From DASUAO01 sp035763745 (lineage in GTDB: Bacteria; Actinomycetota; Acidimicrobiia; IMCC26256; PALSA-555): DNA of 64,000 nt. Location of the stretch: positions 58,822 through 122,821 of the forward strand of contig DASUAO010000049.1 of NCBI GenBank assembly GCA_035763745.1, given 5' to 3'. Shown here in pieces: positions 8,140-15,886 of this stretch. The position numbers and the translations under genes are program-made. Numbering within the stretch: the first letter of the stretch is position 1; each line of letters begins with the position of its first letter. The notes beneath the pieces are model-generated. The model saw only the letters and a program-made list of their open reading frames with translations. It had not been told where the DNA came from and ran no database searches.

Positions 8140-9687
8140 CTAGGAGATCTGGCGTTCCCTGCCCTCCCAGTACGGCGCGCGCAACTTGAACTTCTGGAGC
8201 TTGCCGGTGGCGGTGCGGGCGAGCTCGTCGCGCAGCTCGATCGAGGTCGGGCACTTGTAGTGGGCGAGGTGCTCACGGCAGTGCGCGATGAGCTTCTCGG
8301 GCGCAACGTCGGCATCGGCGGACGCGCCCGGCGCGAGCACGACGAGTGCCTTCACCGTCTCGCCCCACTTCTCGTCGGGCACGCCGATGACCGCGACCTC
8401 GGCCACGTCGGGGTGCGAGAACAGCACGTCCTCGACCTCGATCGACGACACGTTCTCGCCGCCGGTGATGATGACGTCCTTCTTGCGGTCGGAGATGGTG
8501 AGGTGGTGCTCGTCGTCGAGGATCCCGCCGTCGCCGGTGTGGAACCAGCCGCCATCGATCGCGGCCGCCGTCTCGACCGGCTGCTCCCAGTAGCCGTCCA
8601 TCACGACGTTGCCCCGGGCGAGCACTTCGCCCTCCTCGTCGATCCGGAGCCGCACCCCGAGCGCCGGGGCCCCCGCCCGGGACAGCCTGCGGGCGCGGGT
8701 GGTGGGGTCGAGCGCGTCGTCCTCTTCCCTGACCCGGTTCATGGTGAGCAGCGGCGACGTCTCGGTAAGCCCGTAGATCTGGACGAACTCCCAGCCCAGC
8801 TCGGACTCGACCCGCTCGATGGTCTTCGTGGGCGGCGGTGCGCCCGCGACGGTGACGGTCACGGTGCCGCGCCCGGGGATCTCGCCCTCCCAGTCGGCGG
8901 CGGCATCGAGGACCATGTTCACGACGGTCGGCGCACCGTTGAGCTTGGTGACGCCGTGCGCGGCGATCCGACGCAGGATCTCGGTGCCGTCGACCTTGCG
9001 CAGCGCGACCTGCGGCACGCCCATCCCCGTGCAGGCGAACGGCAGCCCCCACCCGTTGCAGTGGAACATCGGGAGCGTGTGGAGGTACACGTCGCGGTCG
9101 CTCACCCCGAGCTGCCACCCGAAGGTGGCGGCGTTGATCCAGACGTTGCGATGGGTGAGCTGCACGCCCTTCGGTCGGGCGGTGGTGCCGCTCGTGTAGT
9201 TGATGGTGGCGGTGGCGTCCTCGTCGGGGGTCCACGGCTCCGGCTCGGCGTCGAAGCGGTGCAGCGCCTCGTCGCTCTCGGCACCGATGGTGAAGCGGTG
9301 CTCGGCCGACACGCCGCCGAGATCGCCCTCCAGCTCGGGGTCCACGAGCAGGACCCGGGCACCCGAGTGCTCGACGATGTACGCGACCTCCTCGGCATTG
9401 AGCCGGAAGTTGATCGGCACGAGGATGCGACCGTTCCCGGCGACGCCGTACATCGCGGCGAGGAGGCGGGCGGAGTTGTGGGAGACGACCGCGATCCGTT
9501 CGCCGAACCCGATGCCCATCGCGTCGAGGGCCGCACCCTGGGCCCGGGCCAGATCGGCGAGTCGGGCGTAGGTGATGTCGCCGAGGGACGGGGCGGGCTG
9601 GTCGGGCTCGTCGAACACGCCGATGCGGTCGCCGTACACGAGCGCGGCCCGCTCGAGGAAGTCGTTGACCGTCAGCGCAACCTTCAT
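8140..9687 (-). CDS. Acyl-CoA synthetase (AMP-forming), FadD-type
   Basis: A 515-residue ANL-superfamily ligase. The P-loop-like motif is INYTSGTTARPKGVQLTHRN, the A5 motif is IYGLTETSP, the A7/A8 motifs are GWFHTGDGG and SDRKKDVIITGGENVSS, and the catalytic C-terminal Lys is in TATGKLQKFKLR. It activates a carboxylic acid to the adenylate and transfers it to CoA. The sequence resembles medium- or long-chain fatty-acyl-CoA synthases used in catabolism. The ATG at 9687 is used. The gene lies in a leftward run with epoxide hydrolases and SDRs, so the substrate may be a product of that pathway (inference). Confidence 0.94.
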   Translation of the reverse strand: MKVALTVNDFLERAALVYGDRIGVFDEPDQPAPSLGDITYARLADLARAQGAALDAMGIGFGERIAVVSHNSARLLAAMYGVAGNGRILVPINFRLNAEEVAYIVEHSGARVLLVDPELEGDLGGVSAEHRFTIGAESDEALHRFDAEPEPWTPDEDATATINYTSGTTARPKGVQLTHRNVWINAATFGWQLGVSDRDVYLHTLPMFHCNGWGLPFACTGMGVPQVALRKVDGTEILRRIAAHGVTKLNGAPTVVNMVLDAAADWEGEIPGRGTVTVTVAGAPPPTKTIERVESELGWEFVQIYGLTETSPLLTMNRVREEDDALDPTTRARRLSRAGAPALGVRLRIDEEGEVLARGNVVMDGYWEQPVETAAAIDGGWFHTGDGGILDDEHHLTISDRKKDVIITGGENVSSIEVEDVLFSHPDVAEVAVIGVPDEKWGETVKALVVLAPGASADADVAPEKLIAHCREHLAHYKCPTSIELRDELARTATGKLQKFKLRAPYWEGRERQIS

Positions 9688-9774
9688 CTCGGGATCACTC
9701 CTCTCCGTCGCTCGGACGTTCGCGGGTCGAGCGCATCATCGCAGGACTCACCCGCCGGCGCAGCCAACGCCGGA

Positions 9775-10914
9775 TCAGGCGAGGCCTGCGAAGAACGCTC
9801 GGACGTCCTCCACGAACTCCTCGGGAACCTCCATCGCGGCGAAGTGGCCGCCCTTCGGTCGCTCCGACCAGTGGACCACGTTGTAGCGACCCTCCACCCA
9901 GGCGCGGGGCATGCGGGTGACCTCGGCCGGAAAGTTGGCGATGCCGGTGGGGACGGCCACGAAGTCCTGGGGGATCGCGTCGCGTCCGACCTGGCGCATC
10001 TCCCAGTAGATCCGCCCGGCCGATGCCCCGGTGCCGGTGACCCAGTAGAGGGTGACGTTGTCGAGGAGGCGGTCCCGGGTGAAGGACCGCTCGACGTCGC
10101 CGTCGTTGTCGCTCCAGGACCGGAACTTCTCGACGATCCAGGCCGCGAGCATCGCCGGCGAGTCGTCGAGCCCGTAGCCGAGGCTCTGGGGCCGGGTGCC
10201 CTGGATCTCCTGGTACCCGGCGCCGGTCGTGCGGAAGTCCGCCATCTTCGTGAGCGCGGCGGCCTCTTCCTCGGAGAGCGGCTTCCCGTCCTTGGGCGAC
10301 GACACGGTCACGAAGTTGAGGTGCAGGCCGACGACCCGGTCGGGCACGAGGTCGGCGACGTTCGCGGTGACGATCGACCCCCAGTCGCCGCCCTGCGCGC
10401 CGAAGCGCTCGAACCCGAGCGCCGTCATCAGCTCGGCGCACGCGGTGGCGATGCGGCGCGGGTGCCAGCCCCGCTCGTGCGTCGGTCCCGAGTACCCGAA
10501 CCCCGGCAGCGACGGGCACACGACGTGGAACGCCTGCTTCGGATCGCCACCGTGCGCCCGCGGGTCGGTGAGCGGCCCGAGCGTGTCGAGGAACTCCACC
10601 ACCGACCCCGGCCAGCCGTGCACGAGCAGCAGCGGCAGTGCGTCTGGCTCCGGCGAGCGGGCGACCATCGCGTGCAGCCGCTGCCCGTCGACGTCGGCCG
10701 CGACGTGCTCGTACTGCGCGAGACGCGCCTCGCACGCGCGCCAGTCGTAGGTGTCGCGCCAGTACTCGCAGAGGTCCTGGAGGTAGCCGAGCTCGGTCCC
10801 CTGCTCCCACCCGATCCCCTCGACCTGGTTGGGCCAACGGGTGCGGGCGAGGCGCTCGCGCAGGTCGGCGAGGACGGGCTCGTCGACCGCGAGGTCGAAC
10901 GGTTCGAGATCCAT
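9775..10914 (-). CDS. Epoxide hydrolase, EHN-domain alpha/beta hydrolase (paralogue 1)
   Basis: About 379 residues. An N-terminal EHN domain (VLADLRERLARTRWPNQ, then YWRDTYDWRACEARL) precedes an alpha/beta-hydrolase core. The oxyanion motif is HGWPGSVVEF, the nucleophile Asp is in GAQGGDWGS, and the catalytic His is in KGGHFAAMEVP. The arrangement matches microsomal/juvenile-hormone-type epoxide hydrolases, which convert epoxides to diols. The start is ambiguous between ATG 10914 and GTG 10920; an AGG lies 6 nt before the GTG. The gene follows the SDR by under 25 bp. A second paralogue lies on the other side of that SDR. Confidence 0.92.
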   Translation of the reverse strand: MDLEPFDLAVDEPVLADLRERLARTRWPNQVEGIGWEQGTELGYLQDLCEYWRDTYDWRACEARLAQYEHVAADVDGQRLHAMVARSPEPDALPLLLVHGWPGSVVEFLDTLGPLTDPRAHGGDPKQAFHVVCPSLPGFGYSGPTHERGWHPRRIATACAELMTALGFERFGAQGGDWGSIVTANVADLVPDRVVGLHLNFVTVSSPKDGKPLSEEEAAALTKMADFRTTGAGYQEIQGTRPQSLGYGLDDSPAMLAAWIVEKFRSWSDNDGDVERSFTRDRLLDNVTLYWVTGTGASAGRIYWEMRQVGRDAIPQDFVAVPTGIANFPAEVTRMPRAWVEGRYNVVHWSERPKGGHFAAMEVPEEFVEDVRAFFAGLA

Positions 10915-10936
10915 GGTCACGCCCTACCTGCGCGAC

Positions 10937-11800
10937 CTAGCTGAACCCGGCCGACGGCGGCAGGTCGTGCTGCAGGAGCGCGTCGTAGCGGCCCTGGATC
11001 AGCGCCTCGTAGCCGTCCTCTTCCATGGTGGTGATCCAGAACTGGCCGGCGCGCACGCCGTCGAAGACGATCTCGGCCGCGTCGGACGGCGGGCGACCGG
11101 TCTGGGACGTCATGTCCTGGAGCGCCTGGCGCACGAAGTAGTGGTCGGGAGCCTGGGCCTCCGACGGCGGCTCGGTGCCGGTCGTGGCCTGGCGGTTGCG
11201 CTCGGACAGGCCGATGCGGGTGTCGACGGCACCGGGGACGAGGCACGACACACCGATGTCGGCACCCTGGGCCTGGAGGTCGTGCGCAACCGACTCCGCG
11301 AGCGCGGCCGCCCCGAACTTCGACACGACATACGGTCCCGAGTACGCGACCGTCATCATCCCGGCCATCGACGCGGTGATCACGACGTGCGCGGAGTCGT
11401 CCTGGGCGAGCAGGCGAGGGACGAACGAGCGCACACCGTGGATGGGGCCCCACACGTTCACGTCGAGGACCCACTTCCAGTCCTCCACCGTGCGCTCCCA
11501 CGACACGCCGGCCTGGAACACGCCCGCGTTCAGGCACAGCAGGTGCACGGCGCCGAACCGGTCGTACGCCGCCGCGGCGAGCGCCTCGATGGCGTCGGCG
11601 TCGGTCACGTCGGTGCGCACCGCGAGCGTCTCGGCACCGAGCGCGGCCACCTCCGCCTCCGCCTCGGCGAGCGCGCCGTCCTCGACGTCGGCGAGCACCA
11701 CCTTCATGCCCTCACGCGCCGCCTTGCCGACCAGGCCTCGGCCGATGCCGCTGGCCGCGCCGGTGACGACGGCGACCTTGCCGCTGAAGTCCTCGATCAC
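10937..11800 (-). CDS. SDR family oxidoreductase
   Basis: A 287-residue classical SDR. The cofactor motif is TGAASGIG, the NAG motif is LLCLNAGV, the catalytic Ser is in VVITASMAGMM and the YxxxK is YVVSK. An acidic residue after the second strand (LADVED) suggests a preference for NAD. The start GTG at 11800 overlaps the stop of the upstream epoxide hydrolase by 4 bp (GTGA) and has GGAG 7 nt upstream, which suggests translational coupling. It is flanked on both sides by epoxide hydrolases, so it may oxidise a diol or alcohol from the same substrate class (inference). Confidence 0.92.
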   Translation of the reverse strand: MIEDFSGKVAVVTGAASGIGRGLVGKAAREGMKVVLADVEDGALAEAEAEVAALGAETLAVRTDVTDADAIEALAAAAYDRFGAVHLLCLNAGVFQAGVSWERTVEDWKWVLDVNVWGPIHGVRSFVPRLLAQDDSAHVVITASMAGMMTVAYSGPYVVSKFGAAALAESVAHDLQAQGADIGVSCLVPGAVDTRIGLSERNRQATTGTEPPSEAQAPDHYFVRQALQDMTSQTGRPPSDAAEIVFDGVRAGQFWITTMEEDGYEALIQGRYDALLQHDLPPSAGFS

Positions 11801-12975
11801 GATCCTGCTCCCCCGTCGCGCACTGTCCGTGCCCACGCCCGGACGTCGGGCACGAACATCTCCGGCACCTCGAACGCGGCGAAGTGGCCGCCCCGCTCCA
11901 TGTCGGCGAAGTGCACGATCTCGAACCGTTGCTCGGCCCATCGTCGAGAGGTCCGCATGATCTCCTTCGGGTACCGCGCGTACCCGGTCGGCGTCGAGAT
12001 GCGGCTGAAGAGATCGATCTCCCCCCGCCGCATCGCTTGGTCGAACTCGTAGTACGTGCGCGCCGAGGACGTCGCGGTCCCGTTCACCCAGTACAACATC
12101 ACGTTGTCGAGCAGGGCCTCACGTGTGAACGAGCGCTCGGGGTCGCCGTCGCAGTCGGACCACTCCCGGAACTTCTCGATGATCCAGGCGGCGAGCCCGG
12201 CCGGTGAGTCGTCGAGGCCGTAGCCGACGGTGTGGGGGCGGGTGGACTGGATGCGCATGTACCCGGCGCCGTCGAGCATGTACTGCTGATTGAACTGGTC
12301 CATGAACGCCTGTTCCTCGGGCGTCCAGGTGTCGGGAGCGCCGTCCGGGAACGGGGCGATCATGTTGAGGTGGATCCCCACGCAATGGTCGGGGTCGGCG
12401 AGCGCGAGCAGGCTGGTGACGAACGAGCCCCAGTCGCCGCCCTGCGCGAGGTACCGGTCGTAGCCGAGCGCGGCCATCAGGCGCGCCCACTTCCGGGCGA
12501 TCACGCCGAGGTGCAGACCTCGTTCGTGGGTCGGACCGGAGAACGCGTACCCCGGGAGCGACGGCACCACGAGGTGGAACGCGTCGGCGGGGTCGCCCCC
12601 GTGAGCGCGGGGATCCGAGAGCGGGCCGAGCACCTGGAGGAACTCGACGAACGTCCCGGGCCAGCCGTGCGTGAGCACGAGCGGCGTCGCGTCCGGCTCA
12701 GGTGATCGCACATGGACGAAGTGGACGCGCGTGCCGTCGATGTCGGTGAGGAAGTGATCGAGCTCGTTGAGCTCACGCTCGCGCTCGCGCCAGTCGTAGT
12801 CGTCGCGCCAGGTGTCGACCACCGATCGCAAGTACTCGTTCCGCGTGCCGTACTCCCATCCCGCACCCGGCAACGGCTCGGGAAGACGCGTCCGCACCAG
12901 ACGCTCCTGCAGGTCGTCGAGGACGGCGTCGGGGACGGCGATGGTGTACGGCTGGATGTCGAGCGTGGCTCCCAC
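11797..12975 (-). CDS. Epoxide hydrolase, EHN-domain alpha/beta hydrolase (paralogue 2)
   Basis: A 392-residue paralogue of the protein encoded at 9775-10914. The EHN domain (AVLDDLQERLVRTRLPEP, then TWRDDYDWRERERELNELDH) is followed by HGWPGTFVEF, the nucleophile Asp in AQGGDWGSF, GYGLDDSPAGLAAWIIEKF and the catalytic His in ERGGHFAAFEVP. The start GTG at 12975 lies 2 bp after the stop of the preceding SDR and has no clear Shine-Dalgarno, so translational reinitiation is likely. Its own stop overlaps the next SDR start. Epoxide hydrolysis is expected, but the substrate is unknown. Confidence 0.92.
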   Translation of the reverse strand: MGATLDIQPYTIAVPDAVLDDLQERLVRTRLPEPLPGAGWEYGTRNEYLRSVVDTWRDDYDWRERERELNELDHFLTDIDGTRVHFVHVRSPEPDATPLVLTHGWPGTFVEFLQVLGPLSDPRAHGGDPADAFHLVVPSLPGYAFSGPTHERGLHLGVIARKWARLMAALGYDRYLAQGGDWGSFVTSLLALADPDHCVGIHLNMIAPFPDGAPDTWTPEEQAFMDQFNQQYMLDGAGYMRIQSTRPHTVGYGLDDSPAGLAAWIIEKFREWSDCDGDPERSFTREALLDNVMLYWVNGTATSSARTYYEFDQAMRRGEIDLFSRISTPTGYARYPKEIMRTSRRWAEQRFEIVHFADMERGGHFAAFEVPEMFVPDVRAWARTVRDGGAGS

Positions 12976-12977
12976 CG

Positions 12978-13874
12978 TCAGTGCGTGAACGTGGCGCCGT
13001 CGGCGATCTTCTTGCGCCCCTCGTAGAACGGCACGAGGGTCTCGCTCACGTTGTCGGGCGTCCACTTCTCCGGCGTGTCGAACGCGGTGTCGACCGACGG
13101 GCCGCGCACCACGCTGATCTGGCGGCCCCACACGATGAACAGCTGGCCGGAGACGCTCTCGGCCTGCGGGGACCCGAGGAACGCGACGAGGGGCGACACG
13201 TTGTCGACCGCGAACACCTCGAAGTCCCCGTCGGTGGCGTCGAAGCCGCCGAGGGACTCGGTCATCTGCGTGCGGGCACGCGGCGCGATCGCATTGGCGT
13301 TCACGCCGTAGCGGCCGAGTCCGTTCGCGGCGACGAGCGTCAGCTGGATGATGCCCCCCTTGGCCGTGGAGTAGTTCGGCTGGCCGGCGCTGCCCATGAG
13401 GCCCGCCTCCGAGGAGGTGTTGATGATCCGCCCGTACACGGGCGCGCCCTCGGCGGCCTTCGACTTGTCCCGCCAGTACGAGCCGGCGTGGCGCATCGGG
13501 GCGAAGTGGCCCTTGAGGTGGACGCGGATCACCAGGTCCCACTCCTCCTCGCTCATGTTGAACAGCATCCGGTCGCGCAGCACCCCGGCGTTGTTCACGA
13601 GGATGTCGAGGCTCCCGTAGGTGTCGATGGCGAGCTGCACCATCGCCTTGGCGGTCTCCCAGTCGGAGACGTCGCCGAGGTGCGCGGTGGCCTCACCGCC
13701 GGCGGCCTTGATCTGGTCGACCGTGGCGTCGGCCGGGTTGGCTGCGCCGGGCGGCGCGAAGTCGTTCACGATGACGTTCACGCCCTGGCCCGCGAGCTCG
13801 AGCGCCTCGGCCTGGCCGAGGCCCTGCCCCGCGCCGGTGACGATCGCGACCTTGCCGTCCATGCCTTCGAGCAC
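12978..13874 (-). CDS. SDR oxidoreductase, HSD17B4/MFE-2-like
   Basis: About 298 residues. The sequence TGAGQGLGQAEALELAGQGV, then VNDF, LVNNAGVLRDRML and HLKGHFAPMRHA strongly resembles the 3-hydroxyacyl-CoA dehydrogenase domain of peroxisomal multifunctional enzyme 2. The catalytic residues are the Ser in IINTSSEAG and YSTAK. It probably dehydrogenates a 3-hydroxyacyl-CoA, for example of branched or sterol-derived chains (inference). Three in-frame starts exist: GTG 13880, GTG 13874 and ATG 13862. GAGG lies 8 nt before 13874, which I prefer. It is the first gene of a tight leftward group with both epoxide hydrolases. Confidence 0.9.
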   Translation of the reverse strand: MLEGMDGKVAIVTGAGQGLGQAEALELAGQGVNVIVNDFAPPGAANPADATVDQIKAAGGEATAHLGDVSDWETAKAMVQLAIDTYGSLDILVNNAGVLRDRMLFNMSEEEWDLVIRVHLKGHFAPMRHAGSYWRDKSKAAEGAPVYGRIINTSSEAGLMGSAGQPNYSTAKGGIIQLTLVAANGLGRYGVNANAIAPRARTQMTESLGGFDATDGDFEVFAVDNVSPLVAFLGSPQAESVSGQLFIVWGRQISVVRGPSVDTAFDTPEKWTPDNVSETLVPFYEGRKKIADGATFTH

Positions 13875-14004
13875 GAGCACATCCTCTATCTATTGGTCGG
13901 TATCTCGGGAGATCCCGGTTCCTGGGCGGATCCCGGCGGACCTCGGGAGATCGGGTGGGTGGTTCTCTCGGGCGTCGCCCGGAAACTGGAATACGTTCTA
14001 CCGC
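13875..14004. promoter_or_regulatory. Divergent promoter region with KstR-like palindrome
   Basis: A 130-bp intergenic region between divergent SDR genes. TGGAATACGTTCTA (13987-14000) matches the KstR consensus TNNAACNNGTTNNA with one mismatch. It overlaps TACGTT (13992-13997), which sits 7 nt before the ATG at 14005 as a likely -10 box. The sequence CTCGGGAGATC occurs twice (13904-13914 and 13942-13952), and the first copy is part of the palindrome ATCTC-GG-GAGAT. A half-site GGTCGGTAT, as found in TetR-type acyl-CoA regulators, lies at 13896-13904. Confidence 0.5.
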
Positions 14005-14835
14005 ATGGCCGACGAGCGACGCGTAGCGATGGTGACCGGGGCGAGCCGCGGGATCGGCAAGGCGACGGCGCTGGCGCTCGCCGAGGCCGGGCTCGACGTG
14101 GCGATCACCGCCCGCACCGTGAAGGAGGGTACCGGGGTCGACGACTCCGACAGCGGAGGGCGGACCGTGCCCGGCAGCCTCGAGACCACGACGGCCCTGA
14201 TCGAGCAGCGCGGGACCCGGGCGCTCGCGATCCCGATGGACCTGCTCGACCGCGCCTCGCTGGTCGGTGCGGTGCAGACGGTGGTCGACACCTGGGGTCG
14301 CCTCGACGTGCTCGTCAACAACGCGGTGCACACGGGCCCCGGCAGCATGCTCCGCTTCGACGACACGACGATCGAGATGATCGAGACCAAGCTCGCGGCC
14401 AACGTCGTGAGCCAGGTGGTGCTCATCAAGGCCGCACTCCCCCACCTCACCGCCGCCGAGCACGGAACGCTCGTGAACGTCACCTCGGCCGTGGCGATCA
14501 CCGATCCGCCGGCGCCCGCGGGTGAGGGTGGTTGGGGCAGCGCGTACGCGATGTCGAAGGGCGCGTTCCACCGGCTCGCGGGCATCCTCGCGGTCGAGCA
14601 CCCGGAAGTGCAGTTCTTCAACGTCGAGCCCGGCTACGTGGTGACCGAGCGCATGGAGGAGAACGCCAAGAACTTGGGCCTCGAGGGCGTCTACCCCGGC
14701 GCGCCGCCGAGCGTGCCCGCGTCGGTGATCACCTGGTGCGCGACCTCGGCCGACGCCGCCGAGCTCAACGGCCAGACGATCTCCGCGCAGCGCTTCGCCA
14801 AGCAGCGCGACCTCCACCCACCGTGGAAGCGCTGA
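14005..14835 (+). CDS. SDR family oxidoreductase
   Basis: A 276-residue classical SDR. The cofactor motif is MVTGASRGIG, the NNA motif is VLVNNAVHTG, the catalytic Ser is in VNVTSAVAI and the YxxxK is YAMSK. The insertion after TARTVKEG and the C-terminus PPWKR are unremarkable. The ATG at 14005 follows a TACGTT hexamer by 7 nt without a Shine-Dalgarno, which suggests a leaderless mRNA. A KstR-like palindrome overlaps that hexamer, so lipid- or sterol-responsive repression is possible (inference). It is divergent from the MFE-2-like SDR operon. The substrate is unknown. Confidence 0.91.
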   Translation: MADERRVAMVTGASRGIGKATALALAEAGLDVAITARTVKEGTGVDDSDSGGRTVPGSLETTTALIEQRGTRALAIPMDLLDRASLVGAVQTVVDTWGRLDVLVNNAVHTGPGSMLRFDDTTIEMIETKLAANVVSQVVLIKAALPHLTAAEHGTLVNVTSAVAITDPPAPAGEGGWGSAYAMSKGAFHRLAGILAVEHPEVQFFNVEPGYVVTERMEENAKNLGLEGVYPGAPPSVPASVITWCATSADAAELNGQTISAQRFAKQRDLHPPWKR

Positions 14836-14851
14836 TCCTCGCCCCCTCACC

Positions 14852-14900
14852 GAGCAAGTGACGCTGAGGACTCACATCGGACCGTGAACGTCACTTGCTC
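14852..14900. repeat. Palindromic extragenic element (copy B)
   Basis: GAGCAAGTGACGCT (14852-14865) and AACGTCACTTGCTC (14887-14900) form an inverted repeat with one mismatch in 14 and a 21-nt spacer. The geometry and arms are the same as in copy A at 6902-6950. It again lies between convergent genes and may terminate both. Confidence 0.88.
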
Positions 14901-14920
14901 GGCAAGGGGAGGCAGGCGCG

Positions 14921-15886
14921 CTACTTCAGGGCGATCGCGTTCGGGGGGGAGCCGATGCCACCAGGGATGCCGAGCGGCTTGCTCGTGAAGAGGAACTCGT
15001 AGACGCCGTCGGCCGCGCAGTCTTCTGCGAGTGCCTCGAAGTCGAAGAACTCGCCCATCGGGATCCCCAGGTACACCATCACCAGGACGTGGACCATGTG
15101 GTCCGCGCCGAGCGACTCGCCGTCGACGCCCGCGGGCGGGAACGGCTCGACCGTCGGGTTGTCGACCGCGATCGCCGCGATGCCGTGGTCCCAGCACCAC
15201 TCGGCGAGCGCGGGACCGGGCCCGACCCCGGGGATCCGGATCCCCACGAACGTACGACTCGACTCCGCCAAGGCGGCGCGCGCATCGATCCCGAGGCTCC
15301 GGTACCACGCGATCCAGCCGACGCGCACGCACAGGACGTCACCGGGCCGGATCTCGACACCCTGGGCCGAGGCGGTCTGGTCGAGGAGGTCCGGCGTCAC
15401 GACGAACGACGAGTCCCCCGCGATCTGCGCGTGCCGGGCGACGTCGAGTAGCACGCCCCGCCCCGCCAACCCGCGCTCGGCCCACGCTTCGATCCCCGGA
15501 GCGCCGCCCTGCACCTCGGCAGCGCTCCGACCCATGAAGTAGCCGCGCTCGGTGTGGGAGTAGTGGCCGAAGCCGTCCCACTGGGTCGAGCCCTGCGGAT
15601 AGAAGCTGTCGAGGCGGTCGTCGAGGACGTGATCCATCAGCTGGAACACGGTGTGCTCGATCGGCTCGCGCCCGAAGAACGGCGGGTTCGGCTCGTCGAG
15701 CGGGAGATCCAGCCCGAAGCGACGGCCGGTCTTCACCAACCGCGCCGCAGTGGCGACCCGCTCCGGGGTGAGCAGCGCGAGTGAGCCGAGCGCGGGGTCG
15801 AGGTGCTCCCACGCGCAGCCGTCGGGCAGGTCGGCATAGGCCGGTCGAGCCGACGCGGGACGGAGGTCGACCGGGCGGGGAGTCAT
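14921..15886 (-). CDS. Cyclase family protein (kynurenine-formamidase-like)
   Basis: A 321-residue member of the cyclase/KynB-like metal hydrolase family. The family signature is present as QGSTQWDGFGHYSHTERGYF. This is the GxTQWDxxxH variant common in actinobacterial members, rather than the HxGTHxD form of KynB. VLLDVARH, RPGDVLCVRVGW and AIAVDNPTVEPFP also fit the family. It may hydrolyse a formamide or lactone. The specific reaction is unknown. Its ATG at 15886 overlaps the stop of the upstream dioxygenase gene (ATGA), so the two are translationally coupled and likely to act together. Confidence 0.87.
   Translation of the reverse strand: MTPRPVDLRPASARPAYADLPDGCAWEHLDPALGSLALLTPERVATAARLVKTGRRFGLDLPLDEPNPPFFGREPIEHTVFQLMDHVLDDRLDSFYPQGSTQWDGFGHYSHTERGYFMGRSAAEVQGGAPGIEAWAERGLAGRGVLLDVARHAQIAGDSSFVVTPDLLDQTASAQGVEIRPGDVLCVRVGWIAWYRSLGIDARAALAESSRTFVGIRIPGVGPGPALAEWCWDHGIAAIAVDNPTVEPFPPAGVDGESLGADHMVHVLVMVYLGIPMGEFFDFEALAEDCAADGVYEFLFTSKPLGIPGGIGSPPNAIALK

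Noticed and set aside
8260..10944. An 894-codon open frame on the plus strand
   Set aside because: It is antisense to the acyl-CoA synthetase and epoxide hydrolase genes, with no recognisable domain.
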